DNA from: a virus
Direction: 5' to 3' (one strand)
DNA: 43,923 nucleotides
IMG/VR virus record: IMGVR_UViG_3300025767_000040
Span: 1 to 43,923 of that record
Below the pieces are notes generated by a model. That model made no database searches and had not been told where the DNA came from. It saw only the letters and a program-made list of their open reading frames with translations. Each line of letters opens with the position of its first letter. Position 1 is the stretch's first letter. This document shows positions 25,057 through 33,759 of this stretch, piece by piece. Both the position numbers and the translations under genes were made by a program.

Positions 25057-27510
25057 ATGAAAGTTAAAAAAAGAGATGGTTCCTTAGAGGAAATGAGATA
25101 TGATAAGATCACAAGGAGAATTTCCTCTTTGTGTTCTGATTTAAATTTAGATTATGTTGATCCAACGTACATCACCCTAAAAGTTACACAGGGTATATAC
25201 GATGGAATATCATCAACGGAGTTAGATACGTTAGCTGCTGAGACAGCTGCGTCAATGACAACTACCCACCCTGACTATGCAAAATTAGCGGGACGTTTAG
25301 CGGTTACTAACCTACATAAAACAACACCAAAGAAGTTTTCACAATCAATTAAGGAGTTATATTCTTTTATTGAACCTCGAACAGGTACTGAATCTTCTTT
25401 AATTTCTGACGAATTATTTGATTTCGTTAAAAAGAATAGAGCGGTTATTGACGGTGCAATTGTACAGGAAAGAGATTTTGATTTTGATTTCTTTGGATTT
25501 AAGACTTTAGAAAGATCTTATTTACTTAAAATCGGTGAACGTATAGTTGAGAGACCTCAATATTTGTATATGAGAGTTGCAATGGGTATTTGTGATGGTG
25601 ATATTGAAATGGGTCTAAGAATTTACGATGACTTGTCACAACACTTCTACACTCACGCAACACCAACGTTGTTCAATGCGGGTACCCGTAGACCACAAAT
25701 GTCCTCATGTTTCCTAATTGGAAATAAAGGTGATGATATTAATGGTTTATTTAATACTATTCAAGACGTTGCAAATATATCTAAGTGGGCTGGTGGTATT
25801 GGACTACATGTTCATGATGTAAGAGCAAAGGGTTCTTATATTAAAGGAACTGGTGGTGAATCTGACGGTTTACTCCCTATGATGAAAACGTATAACGAAG
25901 TTGCACGATGGATTAATCAAGGTGGTAAAAGAAAAGGTTCTTTTGCTGTGTATCTTGAACCATGGCATGCAGATGTCTTTGAATTCATTGACCTAAGAAA
26001 AAACCACGGTAAAGAAGAAATGAGAGCAAGAGATTTATTTCTTGCAATGTGGACACCTGATTTATTTATGCAAAGAGTACAAGAAGATGGTGATTGGACA
26101 CTATTTTCACCTGATGAAGCACCTGGTCTTTCTGATGTTTATGACTCACCTGATAATAAAAACTTTACAGAATTGTACGAAAAGTATGAAAGTGAAGGTA
26201 AAGGTCGTAGAGTCTTAAAAGCAAGAAAATTAATGGACGCTATCTTAACTGCACAGATTGAGACAGGTACTCCATACATGTTATATAAAGATCCTGCAAA
26301 TTACAAATCAAATCAACAAAATTTAGGGACTATTAAGTCTTCTAACCTTTGTACTGAGATTATTGAATACTCATCACCTGACGAACAGGCGGTGTGTAAC
26401 TTAGCATCTATAGCATTACCTAAGTATATTATTGATGGGGAGTTCAGTCATAAGTTATTATATGAATATGTTTACCAAGTAGTTAAAAATTTAAATAATG
26501 TAATCAATTTAAATTTCTACCCAACAAAGGAAACTGAAAAATCTAATATGCGTCACAGACCTGTGGGTCTTGGTGTTCAAGGTTTGGCAGATGTGTTTTG
26601 TATGTTAAAAATACCTTTTGAATCTGAAGAGGGAGACACACTACAGACTGACATCTTTGAAACTTTATACTTTGCGGCAATGACATCTTCTAAAGATCTT
26701 GCTGAAGTTCACGGACCATATGAATCAATAAGTGAATCACCAATTGAGAAAGGTATTTTCCAATACCAAATGTGGGGATTAAAAGATAAAGATCTATCTG
26801 GTAGATGGGACTGGTCATCACTTAGAAAAGAAGTGATTAAATTCGGTGTGAGGAATTCCTTATTAGTTGCACCGATGCCAACCGCGTCTACCGCACAGAT
26901 CCTAAATAATAATGAAGCATTTGAACCGTTTACTACGAATCTATATTCAAGAAGAACTTTAGGTGGTGAATTCATTGTTATAAACAAACACTTAGTTAAT
27001 GAACTAATGTCGGTTGGTTTGTGGGGTGATGAAATTAAAGATAAATTAATTATGGAAAACGGGTCAGTACAAAATATACCTGAAATTCCAACAGAAATTA
27101 AAGAAGTCTTTAAAACCGTATGGGAAATGTCACAAAAGAGACTTCTTAATATGGCGGCTAATAGATCAGTATTTATTGATCAGTCACAATCACTCAACCT
27201 TTTCATTAGTAATGCAACCAAAGCAAAACTATTAGCTGCACACCTACATGGGTGGAAGTTAGGTTTAAAAACAGGTATGTACTACTTAAGAACAAGGTCG
27301 GCGGTTGACCCACTTAAAGGTTTAGGAGTAAACACATCTAAGAAGAAAACACCTGATGTGAATACGGAACCTCAAAAAGAAGTAATTGAAAACAACCCTA
27401 TACCGACTTCTAATTCACTTTTAAGTGAAAATAAAGAGTTAAAAATGGTAACTAATCAGGATATTAGACCCGATGATTCACCATTTGATTGTGAAGGATG
27501 TGGTTCTTAG
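25057..27510 (+). CDS. nrdA: class Ia ribonucleotide reductase, large (alpha) subunit
   Basis: An 817-residue catalytic subunit. An N-terminal ATP-cone (MKVKKRDGSLEEMRYDKITR onward, about 1-90) implies dATP/ATP allosteric control. Active-site residues are visible: C218 (SSCFLIG), N430, C432 and E434 (NLCTEI), and C447 (AVCNLAS). The C432-C447 spacing of 15 matches eukaryotic R1 rather than E. coli NrdA. PMPTASTAQILNNNEAFEP (about 608-627) is the substrate phosphate-binding loop. The C-terminal tail ends CEGCGS, the swinging redox cysteine pair. Host thioredoxin or a phage glutaredoxin outside the window would be needed to recharge it. A terminator follows, ending the replication block. Confidence 0.96.
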   Translation: MKVKKRDGSLEEMRYDKITRRISSLCSDLNLDYVDPTYITLKVTQGIYDGISSTELDTLAAETAASMTTTHPDYAKLAGRLAVTNLHKTTPKKFSQSIKELYSFIEPRTGTESSLISDELFDFVKKNRAVIDGAIVQERDFDFDFFGFKTLERSYLLKIGERIVERPQYLYMRVAMGICDGDIEMGLRIYDDLSQHFYTHATPTLFNAGTRRPQMSSCFLIGNKGDDINGLFNTIQDVANISKWAGGIGLHVHDVRAKGSYIKGTGGESDGLLPMMKTYNEVARWINQGGKRKGSFAVYLEPWHADVFEFIDLRKNHGKEEMRARDLFLAMWTPDLFMQRVQEDGDWTLFSPDEAPGLSDVYDSPDNKNFTELYEKYESEGKGRRVLKARKLMDAILTAQIETGTPYMLYKDPANYKSNQQNLGTIKSSNLCTEIIEYSSPDEQAVCNLASIALPKYIIDGEFSHKLLYEYVYQVVKNLNNVINLNFYPTKETEKSNMRHRPVGLGVQGLADVFCMLKIPFESEEGDTLQTDIFETLYFAAMTSSKDLAEVHGPYESISESPIEKGIFQYQMWGLKDKDLSGRWDWSSLRKEVIKFGVRNSLLVAPMPTASTAQILNNNEAFEPFTTNLYSRRTLGGEFIVINKHLVNELMSVGLWGDEIKDKLIMENGSVQNIPEIPTEIKEVFKTVWEMSQKRLLNMAANRSVFIDQSQSLNLFISNATKAKLLAAHLHGWKLGLKTGMYYLRTRSAVDPLKGLGVNTSKKKTPDVNTEPQKEVIENNPIPTSNSLLSENKELKMVTNQDIRPDDSPFDCEGCGS

Positions 27511-27533
27511 AATCATATTTTATTTATTTTTTT

Positions 27534-27560
27534 AAAAACCTCCTTAAATGGGGGTTTTTT
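27534..27560 (+). terminator. intrinsic terminator after nrdA
   Basis: AAAAACCTCC (27534-27543) pairs with GGGGGTTTTT (27550-27559) across a TTAAAT loop with one G-U pair, and the T-run continues to 27560. The A/T flanks would also work on the minus strand. It closes the replication/nucleotide operon. Confidence 0.85.
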
Positions 27561-27586
27561 ATTTAACACCATTTTAGTAATGTTTA

Positions 27587-27593
27587 TATTTAT
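27587..27593 (+). promoter_or_regulatory. TATTTAT motif immediately before the gp25 gene
   Basis: TATTTAT ends four bases before the preferred gp25 start at 27598, exactly as at 5184-5190 and before the minus-strand gene. It lies just after the nrdA terminator, where a new transcription unit must start. Confidence 0.4.
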
Positions 27594-27597
27594 TAGT

Positions 27598-28050
27598 ATG
27601 GCATTAACCTATGGAATTGACTTTCCTTTTAGAGAAAGTACAACAGGAGATTATTTAAAGTTAACCACTTCACCTGAAAAGGAGGTAAGGGCTAACCTTA
27701 TACATCTCATTTTGACAAAGAAAGGAAGTAGATACTACTTACCAGAATTCGGTACGAGAATATATGAATATATATTTGATCAGAACGACATTGTGACTTT
27801 TAATTTAATTGAGGAGGAAATTCGTGAGGGGTGTAAGACATATCTACCAAACTTAGATATCAATTCAATAAAGGTTCAATCTGCTGAAGACGATACTGAT
27901 CCTGTAACTACTGTTGACGAAGAAACAGACGAAAGGTTATTTAGGTTAGGGGACTCATCAACGAAACCATACACGGCGAAAGTTAAAATAGACTACACGG
28001 TTAATAATGGTGCGTTTAGTTCATCAGATTTTGTTATAATTAATTTATAA
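27598..28050 (+). CDS. 25: baseplate wedge subunit (gp25-like)
   Basis: A 150-residue protein from ATGGCA at 27598. An in-frame ATG at 27580 would add six residues (MFIFIS), but they overlap the TATTTAT motif and look non-coding. The pattern SPEKEVRANLIHLILTKKGS followed by RYYLPEFGTRIYEYIFDQND is the core of the GPW/gp25 family (T4 gp25, 132 residues), which forms the wedge core at which the sheath attaches. It includes the conserved L-x-T-x-x-G-x-R and P-x-F-G motifs and the helix after them. The gp6 gene follows after one base, the usual gp25-gp6 pairing. Confidence 0.92.
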   Translation: MALTYGIDFPFRESTTGDYLKLTTSPEKEVRANLIHLILTKKGSRYYLPEFGTRIYEYIFDQNDIVTFNLIEEEIREGCKTYLPNLDINSIKVQSAEDDTDPVTTVDEETDERLFRLGDSSTKPYTAKVKIDYTVNNGAFSSSDFVIINL

Positions 28051-28051
28051 A

Positions 28052-29884
28052 ATGGCGAAGAAAATATCATATTCAACAAGAGATTTTGCAGGGTTAAGAG
28101 AAGAACTTGTCAATCTAAGTAAAGAGTACTACCCTGAGTTAGTTCAGAACACAAACGACGCATCGATATTTTCGGTGTTATTGGATTTGAACGCGGCTAT
28201 CGGGGATAACCTTCATTATCATATTGATAGAGTATGGCAAGAAACTATGTTGGATTTCGCACAACAAAGGAAATCTTTGTTTCACATTGCAAAAACATAT
28301 GGTATGAGAATACCAGGTAATCGACCATCAGTGTCATTATGTGACTTATCAATCAATGTACCTGTAAGAGGTGACAAAGAGGATGAGAGATACTTAGGTA
28401 TTGTAAGATCAGGAGCTCAAGTTTCGGGTGGAGGTCAAACATTTGAAACTATTGAAGATATTGACTTTGCAAACCCATTTAATAATAAAGGTGAACCAAA
28501 CAGATTAAAGATACCTAATTTTGATAGTAATAATAAATTAATATCATATACCATAACCAAACGTGAAGCGGTGGTAAATGGAGTATCAAGAGTTTATAGA
28601 AGAGTAATTACAACACAAGATCAAAAACCATTTTTAAAACTATACTTACCTGAACAAAATATTTTAGGTGTGGTATCAGTAATACATAAAGAAGGTACAA
28701 ACTTTACATCTAATCCATCATCTTCAGAATTTTCAAACTCATCAAATAAGTGGTATGAGGTGAAATCTTTAATGGAAGATAAAGTTTTCATACCAAACCC
28801 AACATCGGCATCTGACAAAAAGAATTTCATTGCTGGTGATAATAAAAGGGTTACAAATAAATTCATTAGTGAATATACACCAGAAGGTTACATGTCAGTG
28901 ACTTTTGGTTCAGGAACAGTAGATCCGTTAGATAACTTAGATTCGTTCAACGACGGGTCTCTAAAGGTTGGTCTTGGGTCTTATTTAAATAACTTATCGT
29001 TAGGTGCAACACCAAGAGCAAACAGTACGGTTTTCATAAAATACAGAATTGGAGGTGGTAAAGACACGAATTTAGGTGTCAATGTCATTACAAGTGTAGA
29101 TAATGTGGAATTTAATGTAAGCGGTCCGTTGACCAATGTAAATAATCAAGTAGTACAATCATTGAGGGTTACTAATGTAACTCCCGCTGTTGGTGGAGCT
29201 GATCAACCAACAATTGAAGAAATTAGAAATATGGTTGGATATAACTTTTCAGCACAAAATAGAGCGGTTACACTTAACGATTATAAGTCATTAATAGAAA
29301 CAATGCCATCAACATACGGAGCACCTGCAAAGGTTAATGTGATGGAGGAAGATAACAAAATCAGAATTAAATTACTTTCATATAATAGTGATGGTAGTTT
29401 AACTGACACAGTCTCAACAACATTAAAGAATAATATCTTAAATTATTTATCTAACTATAGAATGATAAATGATTATTTGGATATTGTTAGTGGTGAAGTA
29501 ATAGATTTAGGTTTAGAAATTGATTTAGTTATTGATAAAAACACAACACAAACTGATGTTTTAAAAGACGTAATAGAATCGGCAACAAACTACTTCACAA
29601 TTGAAGGTAGAAAGATGGGTGATCCATTATTTGTTGGTGAATTAAAGAAGACCGTTGGGGATGTTGTGGGTGTTGTTAATGTTGTTGACCTTAGAGTCTT
29701 CGGTAAAACAGAAGGTGAATATTCAATGGCAGAAGTATCTCAGGGGTATGTTAGTGAAGCAACTAAGGAGATACAACAATCAGATTCAACCATCTACATG
29801 AAAAATAACCAAATTTTTCAAATTAGGTTCCCTAAGAAAGATATTAAAGTAAGAATAAAAACTCTCTCTTCCACTACATTTTAA
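28052..29884 (+). CDS. 6: baseplate wedge subunit (gp6-like)
   Basis: A 610-residue protein. T4 gp6 is 660 residues; it dimerises to link adjacent wedges into the baseplate ring and works with gp25. The N-terminal region (SYSTRDFAGLREELVNLSKE, then NDASIFSVLLDLNAAIGDNL and HYHIDRVWQE) is typical of gp6/J-type baseplate proteins. Near residues 390-430, PTIEEIRNMVGYNFSAQNRA followed by VTLNDYKSLIETMP is the conserved gpJ/gp6 hallmark. It starts one base after the gp25 stop, so the two are translationally coupled. The gene to the right has its own TATTTAT motif. Confidence 0.9.
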   Translation: MAKKISYSTRDFAGLREELVNLSKEYYPELVQNTNDASIFSVLLDLNAAIGDNLHYHIDRVWQETMLDFAQQRKSLFHIAKTYGMRIPGNRPSVSLCDLSINVPVRGDKEDERYLGIVRSGAQVSGGGQTFETIEDIDFANPFNNKGEPNRLKIPNFDSNNKLISYTITKREAVVNGVSRVYRRVITTQDQKPFLKLYLPEQNILGVVSVIHKEGTNFTSNPSSSEFSNSSNKWYEVKSLMEDKVFIPNPTSASDKKNFIAGDNKRVTNKFISEYTPEGYMSVTFGSGTVDPLDNLDSFNDGSLKVGLGSYLNNLSLGATPRANSTVFIKYRIGGGKDTNLGVNVITSVDNVEFNVSGPLTNVNNQVVQSLRVTNVTPAVGGADQPTIEEIRNMVGYNFSAQNRAVTLNDYKSLIETMPSTYGAPAKVNVMEEDNKIRIKLLSYNSDGSLTDTVSTTLKNNILNYLSNYRMINDYLDIVSGEVIDLGLEIDLVIDKNTTQTDVLKDVIESATNYFTIEGRKMGDPLFVGELKKTVGDVVGVVNVVDLRVFGKTEGEYSMAEVSQGYVSEATKEIQQSDSTIYMKNNQIFQIRFPKKDIKVRIKTLSSTTF

Positions 29885-29931
29885 TTAACTTTTTGTGTAT
29901 TATTATTATAATGGGAAAATAGGTTGTAATC

Positions 29932-29938
29932 TATTTAT
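29932..29938 (+). promoter_or_regulatory. TATTTAT motif before the 1271-aa gene
   Basis: TATTTAT ends five bases before the ATG at 29944, following a T-rich, otherwise featureless spacer of about 45 bases after the gp6 stop. Confidence 0.35.
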
Positions 29939-29943
29939 ATTAT

Positions 29944-32900
29944 ATGATACAAAAACACAGAATACTAACCGAGATAGGTCAGGATCAAAAATTGACTGTT
30001 GAATTAAAACAGGACTATGATCTTTTAGAAATCCTTTCTCTGAAATTTACACAACAAGATGTTTACGCTTCGCTTTGTGCGGACTATGGTGTTGTTGCGG
30101 GACGTATTTCTGTTAATGATGGTTATGGTGTTGCAAATGCAAGGGTTTCAATCTTTATACCACTAAGTGATGAGGATAGTGATGACCCGATTATAAGTGC
30201 ATTGTATCCGTATACTTCAACATCCGAAACAAATGACGATGGATATAAGTATAATTTACTACCATCGAGAAAACAACACACGGGACATACACCTACAGGT
30301 ACATTTCCCGATCAAGAAGATATCTTGGGGAGAGAAGAAGTGTTGGAGGTTTATGACAAATATTACAAATACACGGTAAAGACAAACGATTCGGGTGATT
30401 TCATGATATGGGGTGTTCCTGTCGGTCAACAAGTAATCCATGTGGATGTTGACATGTCCGATATGGGATGTCAATCACTTGTCCCTTACGATTTCATATA
30501 CGAGGGAGTATCTGAACAAAAATTTGAAAACGGATATACCTTCATGAAATCCAATAACCTTGCGGGGTTACCACAGATTACAACATTTGAAAAAACCATT
30601 GAAATTTATCCTTTTTGGGGTAATGAAGATTTATGTGAGATTGGTATTACAAGAACTGATTTTGATTTAAAAGAACAAGGAATCCGTATTGAACCATATT
30701 CCATTATGATGGGTGGTTCATTTACTGATGGTGGTAAAGACTCTATAAGGGTTAAGTGTAATGTTGACAACCAAATGGGTGAAAAATGTTCACTTATAAC
30801 TGGTGAGGGTAATATCGAAGCGATACGATTTACTGGTGAGTATGATAAAAATGTGGATGGGACTTTAAATTATCGTAGACCACATCTTGAAGCGGTACAA
30901 TTAGACTCCGAAATAGATGAAAATGGTAACTTCTTTTTTAGGGTACCAATGAATATGAGATATGTCATCACTAATGAATTTGGTGAGACCGTAACAACAA
31001 AAGACCGTAATAAAGGTATTGCAACAAGATCCACTTATCGATTCAGATTATCATTACAAAATGATAATGGTCAAAAGAAACAGTACAGGGGTAAATATTT
31101 GGTACCACAAATTAAAGAATATCAGTTAGGTACTAATATCAATCCAAAATCATATGCATTTTCAGATAAAATTGATGATTATCCGACTGAGGCACTTGAT
31201 GATATAGGTGGTGTTAATAATGCCGATGGATTCTCAAACGATTATTTTTATTCATTTAGATATAATAGGATTTATACAGTTTCCTCATTCATTAATCAAT
31301 ACCACAATAAATCTTGGGGAGAAAGGACATTTCCGTTCTTTGTGAAAGATAGAAATGAATCTTTCATTGGAATTAAAGAAATACAACCTTCTATCGAAGA
31401 AGATTGTGCGAATAATAATGAGTACTTTCCAATTACAGATGCGGTTAGAAACCATAAGTTTAAGTTTCTTATAATAATCATATTAAATTTCTTAGAGAGG
31501 ATATATTTGGTTGTTACTCAGTTTGCAATTGATTTTATTGTTGAATTCTTATTCGACTTGAGTGAGGCTTTATATAGTTTCTATCTTGGTTGGCCATTTA
31601 AATGGAGACCGTTTGAAGGTATTTCAAATAGGATAGCACAATTTGCAAGATCTATACAAATAACCACTCTAAGAAGGTTGAGTTTAATTAATTACCCTGA
31701 TTGTTATGAATGTACTTTAGACCCTAACTCTGGTGAAGCAAGTGGTACGGGTGGGTCTTTTACTTATAGTTTTGAAACACCAGACCCACCTAATAATCTC
31801 GCGGATGCCACTATAGGACTTACGTCTGTTCAAACAAACGTCACTTCTTCACATTCTTTTGATCCAAACAGTTCGGATCCCTTAATTAATACTGATTTAA
31901 CAGTGACAATTAGTGGTGGTAGTATAATAAAAAATTATATAATAAAATACACTTTAACTGCCGTGGTAATGGGGACTGATAATGATGGAAATCCGATAAC
32001 CATAACACCGGCAACTTATGGGTATGCTTGGGTTGGGTATGGGTCCACATATGAAGGACTAAACCAAGGTGGTCCTCAATCTACGATTACTTTTCTTGGT
32101 CTTGCATCAAAAATACATAATGATGTCTATGGTGCTCAAGGTGCGGATACACAATCGACTTTACCACTATCCTATCCGAATACAGCACTTTCAAGCGCAA
32201 ACAACATCACCATTCACACCATTTACTTTCTTTCGGAATTGGTAACGACTGAGAATCCACCTGATTTGTCGGAGAGTGGTTGTGAAAAATACGATACAAT
32301 TTACGATGCTGATGGTGATATGAATCTAAGGGCACTTTTAAATAACTCACAAGGAACACAGGATTATGCTTATTGGGAACAACATCCAAGTATAGGTACT
32401 TTCCCTTATCCTGATATCTTTATTGACACTGAGGACCCATGTAACTACACATTACCAGTAAACGATATTGTAGCTTCTGTAAGTGCATATGCGGATGAAA
32501 CGACTGGTTATATGGGTAAACGAGATAGGAGACTTGCATTAAAAGCGGGGTGGACCTCAAATAGTGGAGATCAAGACGGTACTGCATCTGGTCACTCAGA
32601 ATTTAGAGATGGGGTATATAGTTTAGTTGCGGCTGCGGGTAAAAATAGGGCATTAATTTTAAACTATTCACGAAGAAAATTACTTGGTAAACTTATGTGT
32701 GCAGGAGTAACATCTTATATGTTTACTAATAGTTGGTTAAATGGTTCACTTTACTTTTTCCAATTCAGAAGAAGAAAGGGTGGAAATAATGCAAAATATT
32801 GTAAAGATGTAATATTCCGTAATGTAGATGACAATGGTGTCCATTACTATTATAGGTCAACACCACATGATGGTACTAATTTCATTGGTGGTACAAATGA

Positions 32901-33759
32901 AGAAATTGGTCAGTTTAATCCTGAAATATTATTTCCAACAACGATTATGGATTTAGGTCCAAGAAATATGTTTATTAAAGAGATATGTGTAGACCCTGAA
33001 TTAGATGTGAATTGTTCGGTTTCTAAAAGTATCGGGAATACATCATATCAAGATATTAATGATCTTATGGAATGGGTAATATCATCTAAAGAGGTTAAAG
33101 AACAAGGTAAACTTCACGTGAAGGATCTTTTTGATAAAAGAGGTGGGGGTTCGATGGATGGTGATATTGTACAACTATTAAATTTTAATTCACAACTTGG
33201 AATATATGGGTATGACGATGAGGATCCTGAGAGTCCTTATTTTCCTATAAACGGTGCGGAATATTTTGACGGTGCAGGACCACTAAGCAAAAATTTTGTT
33301 TTTTCTGAGGATGACGAAGACACCTCAATCATTGAAAAAGATGGTACACTACTTAGATTATGTATTAACTCTGCGGGTAATCTAACCGAAACAGCACAAG
33401 AGGTTCCGTATTATAGATGGGATAAAAAAGGTTATGGTTTTGGTGGTGTAGGTACTACTGATACAGAATCTCAGAATTGGCATAGAGATAATATTTATTC
33501 AACAAAATATCAAGGAGGGTGGGATTATGTTGGATTAATGACTACCCCTGACCCATTTGGTGGTGCATCTGCGGACCCAACGGTTGAAATTAGTAGTTAT
33601 TACTACGACGGTTCACTGTTACCACCAATACGAGAATGTGATAATGACAACTATGCGGATACGAAAATCCCAATCGGTGGACCATTCTTCTTCTATTTTG
33701 GTTTAAGAACAGGAAAAACTGCGTGGAATAAGTTTATACAAAAATTTGGACCATTATGA
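29944..33759 (+). CDS. large baseplate/tail protein with carboxypeptidase-regulatory-like fold and hydrophobic segment
   Basis: A 1271-residue protein at the place where T4-like phages carry gp7-type wedge initiators. The N-terminal region has a CarboxypepD_reg/CNA-B-like beta sandwich: DYGVVAGRISVNDGYGVANA (about 48-67) opens it and SGDFMIWGVPVGQQVIHVDV (about 150-170) closes it. At about residues 505-555 there is a long hydrophobic stretch (KFLIIIILNFLERIYLVVTQ, then FAIDFIVEFLFDLSEALYSF), able to form membrane-spanning or amphipathic helices and followed by a C-x-x-C (PDCYEC). The rest is beta-rich and unrecognised. Its stop overlaps the next start by four bases (ATGA). Baseplate membership is inferred from the operon, and no enzyme motif was found. 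Confidence 0.6.
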   Translation: MIQKHRILTEIGQDQKLTVELKQDYDLLEILSLKFTQQDVYASLCADYGVVAGRISVNDGYGVANARVSIFIPLSDEDSDDPIISALYPYTSTSETNDDGYKYNLLPSRKQHTGHTPTGTFPDQEDILGREEVLEVYDKYYKYTVKTNDSGDFMIWGVPVGQQVIHVDVDMSDMGCQSLVPYDFIYEGVSEQKFENGYTFMKSNNLAGLPQITTFEKTIEIYPFWGNEDLCEIGITRTDFDLKEQGIRIEPYSIMMGGSFTDGGKDSIRVKCNVDNQMGEKCSLITGEGNIEAIRFTGEYDKNVDGTLNYRRPHLEAVQLDSEIDENGNFFFRVPMNMRYVITNEFGETVTTKDRNKGIATRSTYRFRLSLQNDNGQKKQYRGKYLVPQIKEYQLGTNINPKSYAFSDKIDDYPTEALDDIGGVNNADGFSNDYFYSFRYNRIYTVSSFINQYHNKSWGERTFPFFVKDRNESFIGIKEIQPSIEEDCANNNEYFPITDAVRNHKFKFLIIIILNFLERIYLVVTQFAIDFIVEFLFDLSEALYSFYLGWPFKWRPFEGISNRIAQFARSIQITTLRRLSLINYPDCYECTLDPNSGEASGTGGSFTYSFETPDPPNNLADATIGLTSVQTNVTSSHSFDPNSSDPLINTDLTVTISGGSIIKNYIIKYTLTAVVMGTDNDGNPITITPATYGYAWVGYGSTYEGLNQGGPQSTITFLGLASKIHNDVYGAQGADTQSTLPLSYPNTALSSANNITIHTIYFLSELVTTENPPDLSESGCEKYDTIYDADGDMNLRALLNNSQGTQDYAYWEQHPSIGTFPYPDIFIDTEDPCNYTLPVNDIVASVSAYADETTGYMGKRDRRLALKAGWTSNSGDQDGTASGHSEFRDGVYSLVAAAGKNRALILNYSRRKLLGKLMCAGVTSYMFTNSWLNGSLYFFQFRRRKGGNNAKYCKDVIFRNVDDNGVHYYYRSTPHDGTNFIGGTNEEIGQFNPEILFPTTIMDLGPRNMFIKEICVDPELDVNCSVSKSIGNTSYQDINDLMEWVISSKEVKEQGKLHVKDLFDKRGGGSMDGDIVQLLNFNSQLGIYGYDDEDPESPYFPINGAEYFDGAGPLSKNFVFSEDDEDTSIIEKDGTLLRLCINSAGNLTETAQEVPYYRWDKKGYGFGGVGTTDTESQNWHRDNIYSTKYQGGWDYVGLMTTPDPFGGASADPTVEISSYYYDGSLLPPIRECDNDNYADTKIPIGGPFFFYFGLRTGKTAWNKFIQKFGPL

